Assembly: GCA_022606425.2 (NCBI GenBank)
Contig: JAHDVF020000445.1
Span: 124,001-188,000 of the forward strand
Length of the DNA stretch: 64,000 nucleotides
Source of the DNA: Lepidostoma basale
Lineage: Eukaryota > Arthropoda > Insecta > Trichoptera > Lepidostomatidae
Direction: 5' to 3'
Part shown: positions 30,861 to 40,916 of the stretch, one piece after another
Layout: each line of letters opens with the position of its first letter
Numbering within the stretch: position 1 is the stretch's first letter
Notes under the pieces: generated by a model
Databases searched by the model: none
Told to the model about the DNA's origin: nothing
The model's input: the letters and a program-made list of their open reading frames with translations, nothing else
Position numbers and translations under genes: made by a program

Positions 30861-31479
30861 CACCACCCTGAAATTTTCAAAAAATCCTAGGAATCAGAGG
30901 ACATCATAGCAACAACAGAAGACCTTATGTACGGTTCAGGTATCGCAGACCAAATGTTATTTTAAAAAATATTATATTTATGGACGCTGACGTCATAATT
31001 TTTTTCTATTGCGTTTTTCTCTTAACTAATTTTTCAAAATGGTGTACACCATATCTCCCGATCTACTAACCTGATTTGGTTGAAATTCACCATAGTTATT
31101 TTCCATAATACTATCTAAAATGTGACGTAGACTTTTTTTTATTAAGTGTCATGTTCAAAAGTTATATTTTTTTTAAACTCAATTTCTATATAAAAAAAAT
31201 TAAATCCGTATCCCTACTTTCCGCGATAGCTATTACAATTCTTAATGATAAACAATTAATTTTCGGATAATGCATTGTAAAGAAATCATGTACACCATTA
31301 GCAAAAATTTTCAAAACAGGGCTCTCCATATCGGCTTGTATCTCCGCGATATTCAATAATGTAATTTTTTTTATAAAAATACTATTTACGTGTATAAAAT
31401 AATGATTTTTTTATTATATATAAAGGCCGTGTTAAATTTTTTATTTGTTTATTTTTGTACCTATTTTTCTGAGCACAAT
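30861..31479. other. Possible DNA transposon remnant
   Basis: GGGGTTACACCACCCTGAAATTTTC at 30857 looks like a transposon end, and the following text (TCTCCCGATCTACTAACC...GAAATTCACC) has the style of old non-coding DNA elements. The other end was not found. Confidence 0.25.
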
Positions 31480-31795
31480 ATTTACAAAGCTCCCAGTCTC
31501 CCCACACAGGTCAGACTATATAGACTGAGATGGGCCGGTCACGTGCAGAGGATGCCGTCATCGCGAACCCCAAAAAGATTTCTGGAGTGGCACCCAGTTG
31601 GTAGAAGACCAATTCTACGACCAAGGCTGCGATGGGAGGATGAAGTTGGGAGAGATGGGGCGAAATTGTTACGACTATCAGATTGGAGGGTCGAAGCGGA
31701 GGACCGGAGGAGTTGGAGGCGAAGAATACTGGAGGCTAAGGCTCGATATGGGCTGTAGGGCCATCGAAGAAGAAGAAGAAGAAGAAGAAGATTTT
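31480..31795 (+). mobile_element. RTE-G fragment with GAA tail
   Basis: Open frame 31390-31758 carries QVRLYRLRWAGHVQRMPSSR, TPKRFLEWHPVGRRPILRPR, LRWEDEVGRDGAKLLRLSDW, EDRRSWRRRILEAKARYGL and stop, then CATC(GAA)n. The first 90 nt of the frame are unrelated. Second copy at 35325-35505. Confidence 0.85.
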
Positions 31796-32140
31796 TCTGA
31801 GCACCAATGTGATGGTACTCCTTTAAGTTAATGAAATTCAATATTTAGTAGAGAGATTTAATTAAATAAAAATGCAAAACAAAAAAAAATCCAGTCAGAT
31901 ATTTATTTTTATATTGGTAAAATAATCTCAGTAGACTAGACAATTTTTTTGATTATAAATATGGAAGTTGCGTGTTTCAACTTGCTGGGGGCTTTGAAAA
32001 TGCTAATAATGTATAATATTACATGAATAATAACAATTAGTTTTTCACTTTGAGTTTATTATTTATGAAACGTTACCAGGTTTATTCACCATCTTCATCA
32101 GGAGAACAATATCAATCATATTATTTGTATAGGGTATTGT
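31796..32140. other. AT-rich sequence with a possible hammerhead-like relic
   Basis: Complement of about 32060-32100 has TCCTGATGAAGATGGTGAAT followed by AACCTGGTAACG. A CTGATGA core is present, but GAAAC is not intact. Confidence 0.25.
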
Positions 32141-32690
32141 ATCGTGCGCGGTCTCCTTGAAGATCGAAGTCTTTCATATTAGTGAAGGTATGTTGAGCGG
32201 ACAAATACTCTCGACTATAGAAAGCATCTTGTCTTCCTAATCGAACCATCTCTAATGCATTCCTGGTATTATGTTGTATGTATAATACAAGACAACCAGT
32301 ACTATACAAGCTTGTATTAGATAATAAAATAATATAACAAGTGATGCATTTCAAGTACTTAGGTGTTGATGTATCAAGCAGCAGTGACCTCTACGCATGT
32401 TCGCATGAAAGAGCATGTTCTGAAAGAGTGACAAATATAGCCGCAAATAAAGTACCAACAGGAAATCGACCAGCAGGAAGACCACCTAAAATATGGCGAG
32501 ACAGTTGGACATCTGTATCCCAGGAAAGGCTCCGAGAAATAACAGGACACAGTCCTTAATAAAACAGAAGAAGAAGAAGGATGTTATAAAATATTTTACC
32601 CGTACTCAATAGATGCCTTAAACATTTATGCTGTTTTTAATGTATTTTGAGTAAATAAACTGATTTGATATGATTTGATTTAATGAATGT
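32141..32690 (+). mobile_element. CR1-like 3' end split by an RTE-type insertion
   Basis: 32141-32290 encodes VSLKIEVFHISEGMLSGQIL and 32577-32690 is the 3' UTR with ACTCAATAGATGCCTTAAAC and the tail AAATAAACTGATTTGATATG. The 59341-59808 copy shows these two parts are contiguous in the intact element. Confidence 0.75.
32291..32576 (+). mobile_element. Internally deleted RTE-type fragment, GAA tail
   Basis: Encodes MHFKYLGVDVSSSSDL, then ERVTNIAANKVPTGNRPAGR, PPKIWRDSWTSVSQERL, stop, then GAAGAAGAAGAAGG. FKYLGV is the RT-proximal motif, so a large internal part is missing. Sits inside the CR1-like 3' end. Confidence 0.7.
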
Positions 32691-32778
32691 CGAGGAAGCT
32701 CGAAAGGTATGTCAGGACATAGAAGTATGGCGGTCTATCCTTTCCGCCTACCCCTTCGCGGAAACGGGCGTTAGTGAA
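32683..32778 (+). mobile_element. RTE-A 3' terminal fragment
   Basis: MNVEEARKVCQDIEVWRSIL then SAYPFAETG; the terminal TGATGG is altered. Confidence 0.75.
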
Positions 32779-32929
32779 AAAAAAAATATTTATCAAAATA
32801 CGATAAAATTGTCCTTAAAAAATACTTGTTCAATTCTAATTATATTTGTCTTCTGTGATTTGGTTATAAATATGTAGCATTAAGTTGCCTAAAAATCTTA
32901 GAATTGTTCCTTTAGGGTACAATTTTCAG

Positions 32930-33195
32930 GTCCTGGAATCATTTATCGTCCTGGCGGCCATCTCGCTCGCACGCACTGCGGCCTCCGCGCCGAGCCGTTT
33001 TTTGTCTCGGAATTTATCGCTAAATGTAAGGCGAATTCCGAAAGTATCCTGGTTCCAGTAAATTACAATTTATTACATAGAACCACCCCCTGGTTCTTTC
33101 TTTCCCGAAGGTCAATTTACAGCACAGGCGGGGGGTGAGAATTTTTTACATTGCCAGGCGCGAGATTAGATGAACGCGGCGAATGTTCATGCAGG
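32930..33195. other. GC-rich single-copy-like island
   Basis: CCTGGCGGCCATCTCGCTCGC...GCCTCCGCGCCGAGCC and CAGGCGGGGGGTGAG. No ORF and no repeat match. Confidence 0.35.
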
Positions 33196-33534
33196 TTGCA
33201 GGTTATATTCATTTATTTATGATTTACGCCTACTACAATGTTTTTAAATTAAGAATATAAAAGGAACTTTATGCACGTACTTGCTCTAAAAATAAAAAAA
33301 TAAGGGAAAGGTTCACACTCTCCGAACTTCTTTCGAACCAAATTTTCCACCTTCCTGCTTATGGGACCAACTACGCTCAGAGCGCGGCAATGTATCAGAT
33401 ATGCGACTTTTACAATAAGTGCTTTAATAACATCGATGTGTTTCATCTTAATGAAAGTGATTTAGAAAAACGGTCGGAGCAACCCTTCGGGGAGAATGAA
33501 ACTATGTTATTCAACTGTTTTTTTTTTTTACATT
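33196..33534. other. Sequence without firm features
   Basis: The complement of 33300-33400 could encode a decayed CR1-like stretch (VGPISRKVENLVRKKFGE), too weak to call. Confidence 0.2.
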
Positions 33535-33860
33535 TTTATAGTCCATTGTTTTGGCCGAAACACTATGATACTTCAACATTATTACTGTTAAAATTTAAAA
33601 CTCTGTTTTAATACCATAATTTATTTTTATTCACTTAGGGTGTCGCGACAGCTGTTTCGCCAACCGATGTCGACATCATCAAGTGTTACAATAAACTGAC
33701 AGTTTATTTTAACGCCTGATGATGTCAATATCAGTTGGCGAAACAGCTGTCACGACAGTCTCAGTAAATAAAAAGAAATTGTGATATTATAACAATGTTT
33801 TAAAATTTAAAAGTAATTACATTTTTATATTATATCTCATTTTTAATTATTCATTACTAT
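33535..33860. repeat. HH-A palindromic element, two inverted hammerhead arms
   Basis: Left arm starts CCATTGTTTTGGCCGAAACAC and holds a minus-strand motif (33641-33690). Right arm holds a plus-strand motif (33710-33757) and continues into the mirrored AT-rich flank. The minus motif has C3 changed to U; otherwise complete. Confidence 0.75.
33710..33757 (+). ncRNA. Hammerhead ribozyme candidate, intact core (HH-A)
   Basis: CTGATGA (33716-33722), extra T, helix II GTCAA/TTGGC with loop TATCAG, GAAAC, then AGCTGTC with cleavage-site C at 33751. All invariant bases present. Helix I is weak in this copy (GC/GC only). Confidence 0.65.
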
Positions 33861-34114
33861 TATTTTTTTGACTCACTAAATTATTATGTTACTTTATTCT
33901 TCTCATATATATACAGATGGCAGTTGCTGTGCAATATTTGTGGTAGCATGTAATTAGCCATGTTTTGTTGTCTCTACGCGTTTGAACGAGTATATTGAAA
34001 TCGCTGTTTGATGCTCTCGATATTTTTTTATATTTTCTTTAAGATTATTTAAAGGATTCTTCTTCCGAATGGTAAAATTGAGATTCCGAATGGGTATCTT
34101 TTACGGCGTTAGCA
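33861..34114. other. AT-rich sequence, nothing recognised
   Basis: No repeat match. Confidence 0.3.
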
Positions 34115-34231
34115 CAGGCTGTTTTACTTCTCAACATCTAGAACCAATGTTCCTCTGGCGATGCCGTTGAAAAAACAATCAATCTACTGGACAAGATTGC
34201 TAAGGAGAGCCTTCGTCAAAGACAGCACAGA
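34115..34231 (+). mobile_element. CR1-like C-terminal scrap
   Basis: TRTNVPLAMPLKKQSIYWTR-like reading corresponds to RTNLPLVTPVGRAISLLN of other copies. Confidence 0.5.
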
Positions 34232-34760
34232 TTGTTTTATTTGCCGCATCGATCCTTTCATTATTTTGTTCATAACACCATCATTCGCACCGCATTCACT
34301 TCTTATATTTTCATTCCACACTCTATCATACATAGAGTATCTACACATTCGTCTAAGATATCTAATTTTTACTGCAAGGGTCGGTAGAAGAACACCATTA
34401 TGCACTGCCATTTTAGCTTTTTTGGATAGGTTTATGTTTGCGATGACAACTTGCACCATTAACTTTGTTGCCTGCCCCAACCCTTCTTTCAATATCCCTC
34501 TCCACTCCAGCTTTTGTAGACATACTACCTAAATACACAAACTCATCTGCTCATGGAATATTTTTAATCGATATCAACCGCGGAAAACGTGACATGGTCA
34601 AATTAAATATTTAATTACAGCCACAAGAGAAGTCAGAAAACTTGAAGTTCGTGTATAACACGTAAATATATGAATGTTGAAGAACCGACAGAAAGAATTC
34701 TGCCAGGAATTAACGGAGTGGCGATTCATTGTTTCTTCCCTTCTGGGGGACAGGAAACCA
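34232..34760. mobile_element. RTE-A fragments in inverted arrangement
   Basis: 34232-34545 is minus strand (GATKLMVQVVIANINLSKKA, KMAVHNGVLLPTLAVKIRYL, MNKIMKGSM), with the YGSEAW segment deleted. 34560-34760 is plus strand (KHGQIKYL-like, RSQKT.S.C, MNVEEPTERILPGI) and ends GTGGCGATTCATTGTTTC. Confidence 0.75.
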
Positions 34761-34794
34761 AAAGGACATCTCCAGACTCCAGACTCCAAAGACA

Positions 34795-35220
34795 ACAAAA
34801 TAAAATAATAAAATTAGCTAATAACACTATCTTACCCCAACCATACAAGTATACAAACAAACAAAACAAATGGATATATCAGACCTGACCAAATTCGAGA
34901 CCATGAAAATTGTGTAAAAAGAGTGACCATGGAAGAGAAAACAGACAGCAGCTACAAATTAACCAAAAATGTTGACGTACACAGACACTGGACCAGGAAC
35001 TGTGACAGATATCACTTACCAAATGCGCGAACTAAGACAGGACAATCAAGGATATTGAACAATGGACTGAAACTTTACAATGAACTACCAAAAGACACAA
35101 GGAGTCTCACTACAAATCAATTTAAAATATACCTGAAACATTATATAATTACAAGTTATATCTAAAAATGTATCCATAAAACACAATTGGGTTCTTTTAA
35201 AAATAAATTAAATAAAAAAA
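34795..35220 (+). mobile_element. CR1/jockey-like C-terminal fragment, second type
   Basis: Open frame 34923-35165 reads SYKLTKNVDVHRHWTRNCDR, YHLPNARTKTGQSRILNNGL, KLYNELPKDTRS, FKIYLKHYII. This is the C-terminal motif block seen after reverse transcriptase in CR1-related elements (RT..GQ....G..LYN.LP). Followed by an A-rich TAAAT tail. Confidence 0.7.
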
Positions 35221-35324
35221 TAAAAAATAAATCTTCTCTTTATGGGAAATAGCATGATGATTATTTAGTTTTAGATAGGTCACCTATTCGTTTTTTTAGT
35301 ATTACATATTAAATTAACCAATCG

Positions 35325-35505
35325 GACGACCAAGGCTGCGATGGGAGGATGAAGTTGGGAGAGATGGGGCAAGATTGTTAAGAGTGTCAGAGTGGAGGGT
35401 CGAAGCGGAGGACAGGAGGAGTTGGGGGCGAAGAATACTGGAGGCTAAGGCACGATATGGGCTGTAGGGCCATCGAAGAAGAAGAAGAAGAAGAAGAACA
35501 AATTA
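35325..35505 (+). mobile_element. RTE-G 3' fragment, GAA tail
   Basis: RPRLRWEDEVGRDGARLLRV, SEWRVEAEDRRSWGRRILEA, KARYGL, stop, CATC(GAA)n. Very close to 31620-31795, so fairly recent. Confidence 0.85.
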
Positions 35506-35639
35506 AATTATTCTCAAGTGTTCTATTTCTGATACGTACAAATTTTTTATCATTTTCGGATTCGGCATTTGAATTAAGTAGCTTCAAAAGCGACCAATTG
35601 GAACTATTCTAACAAATCCCTAAAAATTCAAAAAAGGAA

Positions 35640-35905
35640 CGCTTCCTTTTACATTTAAGCCGCCTTTAAAAGTTTCGTGATCATTCCGGGTTGGAACACC
35701 GAACAGCGAACAGAATAGGTTTATTCTCGTCCGCCTTCTCTCTCCGCCGCGCTTGCCCGCCCCGCGCGGGTGTGAGGGAGACGTAATATTACGGCTCACT
35801 GGGAATCAGCGCAGTAGAGAAATGCAGTATAAAGCAGCACACGGGACCAATTGACCGGGCAAACGGATAATCGGATGTAAGGGAGTTGCATCTGACATTC
35901 TGTAA
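35640..35905. other. GC-rich single-copy-like island
   Basis: CGTCCGCCTTCTCTCTCCGCC...CCCCGCGCGGGTGTGAGGG. No repeat match, no ORF. Confidence 0.35.
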
Positions 35906-36009
35906 ATAAATAAACCCAATATGTTTTACATTATGTACTAGTTCTAAAATATTTCTCTAGCCTTTTCGCTGTGGAGGGATTTTGATTCGGATTTTAAAAT
36001 ACAAAATAT

Positions 36010-36575
36010 AACAGTTTACCTTATGAATGTAAGCGAAGCATTGAACTGGCAAATAAAGGATGTAAGGAGAATAAATGCAGTAGAAATGAGATCTCTTAGA
36101 CGAATGTGTAGATACTTTGGGTATGATAGACTGTCGAATGAAAATATAACAACAATTGAAGACTACAGGGGAAAAACAAGGAATGTCAGTTAAAATTCAA
36201 AATAAATAAAATAATTCCATCTAGCGGCATTTGTACGTATCTATCCACAGTAAAATTTTCATATTCAAAAATCATCTGTGTCATCGACTATGGCCAGATA
36301 ATCGATTGCTAATTGCTTAGAAATGCATAGACTTTGATTAGCTTTATTCTCAATTTATTCAAATTAACATTCTACTGACATTCCTTGTTTTTCCCCTGTA
36401 GTCTTCAATACAGGACATAAGAGAAAAACATGGTTTGACCAAACTAATCGGAAAAATCGGCGAGCGTATATATGTAAATATAGTGGAATAATGAGAGATA
36501 TGTTAGGATAGAGAATTGTGGCGGTCCATCCTCTTTGCGTATCCCTTCGGAGAAACGACGTGATGGTTAGGTAGT
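36010..36575 (+). mobile_element. RTE-A fragment interrupted by a MITE
   Basis: 36010-36150 encodes MNVSEALNWQIKDVRRINAV, EMRSLRRMCRYFGYDRLSNE. 36410-36575 encodes KTWFDQTNRKNR-like and ends GCGTATCCCTTCGG..GTGATGGTTAGGTAGTTAG. The 255-bp inverted-repeat element lies between; some RTE sequence around the junction is missing. Confidence 0.8.
36155..36409. mobile_element. MITE with perfect 36-bp terminal inverted repeats
   Basis: 36155-36190 (ATTGAAGACTACAGGGGAAA...) and 36374-36409 are exact inverse complements over 36 bp. The interior is AT-rich and non-coding. ACA on both sides may be a 3-bp duplication. Superfamily not assigned. Perfect arms imply recent activity relative to the decayed host RTE-A. 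Confidence 0.85.
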
Positions 36576-36678
36576 TAGTTAATTTTTAATTAAATCAAAT
36601 TATTATTTTTTAAATAGCAGAAAGAAGTCGAAAAAATAAATTATATTGCATACGAATGAATGAAGAAGTCTTTGAGGT

Positions 36679-36905
36679 AATTAATACGAATGAAAACGTC
36701 AGTTTTCTAGAAGTTTTATTATATTTTATGGAAATGACATGTTTCGTCCTTCTAAGGCATTATTAAATGTCATTTGATAATGCCTTAGAAGGGCGAAACA
36801 TATCATTCTCATAAAATATAATAAAACTTCTAGAAAACTGACGTTTTCATTGGTGTTATTTATTTAATATGGAGTTTTACATCATTGTTTAAGAAACAAT
36901 ACATA
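36679..36905. repeat. HH-C palindromic element
   Basis: Arms: AATTAATACGAATGAAAACGTCAGTTTTCTAG...GACATGTTTCGTCC and AGGGCGAAACATATC...CTTCTAGAAAACTGACGTTTTCATTGG, spacer about 30 bp. Each arm has the UUGAUAA-U-GCCUU..AAGGGC-GAAACAU hammerhead-like layout. Confidence 0.75.
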
Positions 36906-37217
36906 AGTCTATGAAGTGTAAAATAGTATAACAGTCAATTGTATTTGCTACCTTTCCGGAAAATGCGCATGTTATGTGAACAATGGAAATATAACAGTTT
37001 CTCCTTTAAAGGTAAACTACTAACTTGTCTGTCGTCGTCACATGAGTTATCGATTCAGAAAGCTTCTGAAGCTCCATCAATTTTCTTTGTGAATGAAAAG
37101 TATGCACAGACAGTAATAGCTTACAAAATTCACTTACTGAATGCAAACCATTAAAATCAAAACTTTATGTTCCAATATAAATAATCTAGAGGAACAATTT
37201 ATTTTTAACTACAAAAC
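36906..37217. other. Sequence without firm features
   Basis: An open frame of 71 codons (36939-37154) has no recognisable domain. Confidence 0.2.
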
Positions 37218-37370
37218 AAACTATCACGCCATTTCTCCGGAGGGGTAAGCAGGGACAATGCTCGAATACTCGATGCTGACTCACCTCTCTAGCTTCCTCA
37301 ACATTCATACAGCGAGTCATACATGCATTAATCACATTTCGAATATGGCCGACCTTCAATATCGATAATA
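37218..37370 (-). mobile_element. RTE-A 3' fragment
   Basis: Complement reads MTRCMNVEEAREVSQHRVFE-like and ends ..CCGGAGAAATGGCGTGATAG. Confidence 0.7.
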
Positions 37371-37957
37371 TTTTGTACTATTTTTCATTTTAAGAAAATG
37401 AATACATTTAAATGTATGCAGAAATTATATCGTAACCGTGACTACGATTGACTACGTGACTAAACATGACTATGTTTTTTCTACTTATTAATACGTCATT
37501 GAGCAATTATTTTAAATTCGAAGTTCTCTCCAGAAATAATAAACAATCACATCACGACACCACGTGGATTTGAATATTATTAAAAATATGTTTATTGTTT
37601 GCTAAACAATTGTGTAGAACTCTCTTCTAACTGGTTTTTGCCTTTGAAAATCGATCATATTTTCCAGTATTTTGAGGTTTATCCTTATCAGAAAAGTGAA
37701 TCGTGTCATTCTCATAAAATATAATAATTTTATAGAAAATGTTCAAACGTTTTCGTTCATATAAAGAAAAATTATTGATGATTCCAAATGCTCTTTCTAA
37801 ACCTTCCAATAGATTAGGATTAATTGGAACTGCGAGTAGGAAGACGAAATACTTTATAAATAGAATATTCCCGTAAAAAAGTTCCATTGTAAATAATAAA
37901 AAGAAAAAAATATGTATCATATATATTTTTATTTTCATTTTTTACAATGAGAACAAA
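37371..37957. other. AT-rich sequence with HH-C 3' scrap
   Basis: 37700-37765 (CATTCTCATAAAATATAATAATTTTATAGAAAATG) is an HH-C flank relic. The rest is unassigned. Confidence 0.35.
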
Positions 37958-37962
37958 AACAA

Positions 37963-38242
37963 CAAACCATCACGCCGCTTCCCCGTAGAAGTAGACAGAG
38001 AGAATGGACCGCCACACAACTCTAACCTGACACACCTCTCCTCCACATTCATACAGCGAGTCATACACGCACGTCGATTCTTCCGACTTCTAACATGACC
38101 AGCCTTTTTCCTTGGTCTGCCTCGACTCCGTACTCCATTTATATCATTAACGTATACTTTCTTAACCAATCTTTCTCCATTCATGCGCTCCATATGTCTG
38201 AACCAACGAAGCGATCCTTTCATAATTTTGTTCATAATATCT
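37963..38242 (-). mobile_element. RTE-A-II fragment, TTG tail
   Basis: MNKIMKGSLRWFRHMERMNG, ERLVKKVYVNDINGVRSRGR, PRKKAGHVRSRKNRRACMTR, CMNVEERCVRLELCGGPFSL; ends AAGCGGCGTGATGGTTTGTTG on the minus strand. A deletion removed TWHDQINQILKV. Confidence 0.85.
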
Positions 38243-38321
38243 GCTATAACCAGAATTTACAATGAAATTTTAAATAACAACATTATTAACTGGTCAAAAC
38301 TAAACTCAACTCAACAACTAA

Positions 38322-38690
38322 AGTCAACTCAATGAACAGACTGAAAGCATTTGAAATATGGCTCCATCGTCGAATGCTCAGAATTCTCTGGACAGACATG
38401 GTTACCAATACCGATGTCCTGTTATCAACTATCAAGGTTCGGAAGATTTCACATCTGGGTCATATACTTCGTGGGGAAAAGTACCACCTTCTCCAACTGA
38501 TTTTGGAGGGGAAAATTGAGGGACGCCGAGGGCCCGGTAGGAGACAAATTTCCTGGGCACGAAACGTGAGGGAGTGGACCGGCATCCGAACTGTGGAGGA
38601 GCTGTTCCAAGCGGCGCAGGACAGGGACAGGTTCGCCGAGGTGATTGCCAACGTTGGGGGGACCCGACAGGGCACTTGAAGAAGAGATGA
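38322..38690 (+). mobile_element. RTE-E fragment
   Basis: Open frame 38332-38679: MNRLKAFEIWLHRRMLRILW, TDMVTNTDVLLSTIKVRKIS, GRRGPGRRQISWARNVREWT, AAQDRDRFAEVIANVGG. A 10-codon deletion relative to 27485-27935 removes the RRARVDRE region. Confidence 0.85.
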
Positions 38691-38717
38691 AGATAAAAAA
38701 TATCAAAACAAGTATAC

Positions 38718-38868
38718 AATAATATGTTTTTAGTTTAATTCCACATGTTTATTAATTTCGACCGGTTTCAGCAGTTAGCTGCTCTCTGTTGGTGTTCAGA
38801 AGACAGCAGCTCAAGTATTATTTAAAATATATATATTTTTTTCATTCTTTGCAATGAATTCAAATTAA
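38718..38868 (-). repeat. HH-D copy with hammerhead-like relic
   Basis: Same order as 204-345, with ACCGGTTTCAGCAGTTAGCTGCT forming helix II plus GAAACCGGTC on the minus strand. The 5' core is CAGAGA-type, U4 missing. Confidence 0.6.
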
Positions 38869-38879
38869 CATAGTGTGTA

Positions 38880-38960
38880 TTATAGTATTTCGGCCAAAAC
38901 CATAGACTATTTAATAACAACATTATTAACTGTTAAATTATAAACATAAAAAAAAATTTT
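38880..38960 (-). repeat. HH-A flank fragment
   Basis: TATTTCGGCCAAAACCATAGACTATTT and CATTATTAACTGTTAAATTATAAAC match the distal HH-A arm, rearranged. Confidence 0.4.
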
Positions 38961-39039
38961 TAGTTTAAAATCGTTTGTAGTTTACAGTGAGTTTATTGGT
39001 TTTCTTATTACTTATTTCATGTACGAGTTTTTTCAAACA

Positions 39040-39260
39040 AAAAAGAATTTTTAATCAAAACTAAATGCTTGCGAAACGAGAACTTGTAAGATTGAGAAGA
39101 TTTTCGCGGCCCATACACAGTTTTCCTCCGAATTAATCGATCTTTATTGCTTGTTAGACCTGATTACTTTCCTTAATCCGGGCCCTGGAGCGCAGAATAA
39201 CTCGGTTAACCGGGTCAGAACTTTTTTTTAAGTTTTTGAAGTCGAATATTTCTGAAACTT
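39040..39260. other. Moderately GC-rich island
   Basis: GATTAATCGATC... and CCGGGCCCTGGAGCGCAG region, unassigned. Confidence 0.25.
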
Positions 39261-39303
39261 TTTTGAATTTTCCAATTACATTTTATTACCGATTTCGTAA
39301 ACT

Positions 39304-39639
39304 TTGCAAACGTTCATAACTCCAAAAAGAAATTCGCCTGGAATTGTGAGTTTTTTTTTCTTCTTCCTTTTCCAGGAACCGGAAAAAGATTATATTGATT
39401 TCTTTGCCGACAAAGAGCACCCCAACTCGGGCGAATATTTAAAAATTGAGACGCAATATTTTAAAAGAGATTTTGCGAGTAAAAATCTTTTTTTTATGCT
39501 TCAAAAGGATTGGTCTAACATTTTTGCTGATTCTAGGAATGCCACTTGGGCCTTTAATGTGGTAGTTTCCCGTTGCTTTCCGCATAATAGTCATCATTTT
39601 ATACAAACCACACCTTCGCAATTTTTTGTGATCTTTTAA
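39304..39639 (+). other. Unassigned 111-codon open frame preceded by a polypyrimidine/AG run
   Basis: TTTTTTTTTCTTCTTCCTTTTCCAG ends at about 39375 and resembles a splice acceptor. The downstream frame (EPEKDYIDFFADKEHP...) stays open to a stop at 39637. I recognise no domain and it is on the opposite strand to the Dpr-like exon. Could be a terminal exon of another gene or chance. Confidence 0.15.
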
Positions 39640-39721
39640 TTAAACATTGTTAGAATTTACGAAGAATTCACTTATATCAAATAAAATAATTGCGTAGATT
39701 TTCATAGTTGTTAGCAATTTC

Positions 39722-39800
39722 TGGTGTGAAATTCACGGGAAAATAAAATGGCTCAGCTACCTATCACATTTCATGAGAATCAAAATCAGTTGTGTACAAA
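39722..39800 (+). mobile_element. SINE1 middle fragment
   Basis: GTGAAATTCACGGGAAAATAAAATGG...CTACCTATCACATTTCATGAGAATCAAAAT. Confidence 0.6.
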
Positions 39801-40049
39801 AATTGGGTTCAAATAGCTTGCTGTATACCAATGTGGAAAGCAATGAGGTACTTCTACTTTAGGAAGGTCCAAGTGGCATCCCAAGAACCAAAAAAAAACA
39901 ACCCCTAAGATTGAAACTAAAATGTATTTTTTTGTTCAATGTTAAAATTATAACACTGTAACGACACGAAAAACTGTTAAAATTTCAACATCGAACAACA
40001 CAAACATATGTTGTTATAAATAGTAGGTATTTTTGTTTTTGTTTCTTTA

Positions 40050-40175
40050 GTTGTTTGCACACACTTGGTGATGCCAACATCGGTTGGCGAAACAGCTGTT
40101 CCAACAAATTATATAAAAATTGATTTCATAACAGTGTTTTTCGGCTAAAATAAGGAATATCAACATATTTTTTTG
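40050..40175 (+). repeat. HH-A arm, degenerate hammerhead
   Basis: TTGGTGA-T-GCCAAC-ATCG-GTTGGC-GAAACAGCTGTTCC. Helix II is a perfect 6 bp, but C3 and A6 are changed. Confidence 0.6.
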
Positions 40176-40319
40176 AAATATACCTACACGATAAAAATAA
40201 ACGTTTTTTTTTGTTTTTTTTAAATCACAAAATATGTTTTTGGGACGTACTCGTATTTACGCTTTAATAATGTTTCATATTTTATAATCATAAGTTCAAT
40301 TAAGAATACATATTGAATA

Positions 40320-40465
40320 AAGATAGACCTCATAGCTATAATCAGGTGGTGGTCTAGGGGACAGAACGCTTGGTTCCTGATCCAGGAGACGTGGGTTCGA
40401 GCCTGGACAAAACCCGATTCCTTCTTCATAATAATCTATCTTCTGCTCATTTTGATGATCGTAAA
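40320..40465 (+). mobile_element. SINE2 (tRNA-derived head)
   Basis: The head GGTGGTGGTCTAGGGGACAGAACG has an A-box-like TGGTCTAGGGGA. GTGGGTTCGAGCCTGG is a B box. Downstream ATTCCTTCTTCATAATAAT is shared with the minus-strand copy 52915-53045, so the unit extends beyond the tRNA part. A bona fide tRNA gene is less likely because two diverged copies share non-tRNA flanks. Confidence 0.75.
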
Positions 40466-40629
40466 ATATATTTTATTTTAGATTTAAATCCTAGGGGTTT
40501 CACGTTTTAAACATAAAATATGTTGTAGCACGGAAACCCAAAAAATACATATTATATAAATCTTAATAAATATACAGAAAAGAAAAATACATAACATTGT
40601 ATTTATGAATGAGTTACAGATTATCACAT

Positions 40630-40760
40630 TTGTTTTTTTTACTTTCGTCTTTTCAACAGCGACTAGTTTCACCAGACTAGCTGGCATCGACTGACTGGTC
40701 TAGTTATTTAAAAACGTCGTTATATTTAATTATTATTCAAAATTAACTTGTATCAAGATG
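40630..40760. repeat. HH-B degenerate inverted pair
   Basis: CAGCGACTAGTTTCACCAGACTAGCTGGCATCGACTG is the mutated minus motif. GTTATTTAAAAACGTCGTTATATTTAATTATTATTC is the outer right arm, with the plus motif deleted. Confidence 0.6.
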
Positions 40761-40916
40761 TTTCGGTAACTCATTAGATAATTAAATAGATTTGTTTTTC
40801 ATTCACTGACCGAGAAGCACAATTTATCATATAAATATCAAATTGCGATGATATTACGCAGATTCGTATTTAACGTATCTTAATATGATATAACTTATAT
40901 AATATCTTAGACTTAC

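Noticed and set aside
32060..32100. Additional hammerhead (TCCTGATGAAGATGG on the minus strand)
   Set aside because: CTGATGA is present, but no GAAAC follows at the right distance and no helix III palindrome is visible.
38432..38719. Three overlapping minus-strand frames
   Set aside because: Shadows of the RTE-E coding strand 38322-38690.
40344..40410. Possible functional tRNA gene (loop could be read as a CCT anticodon)
   Set aside because: The anticodon stem has a mismatch, the acceptor stem is not convincing, and a second diverged copy with the same non-tRNA flank exists, so a SINE is more likely.
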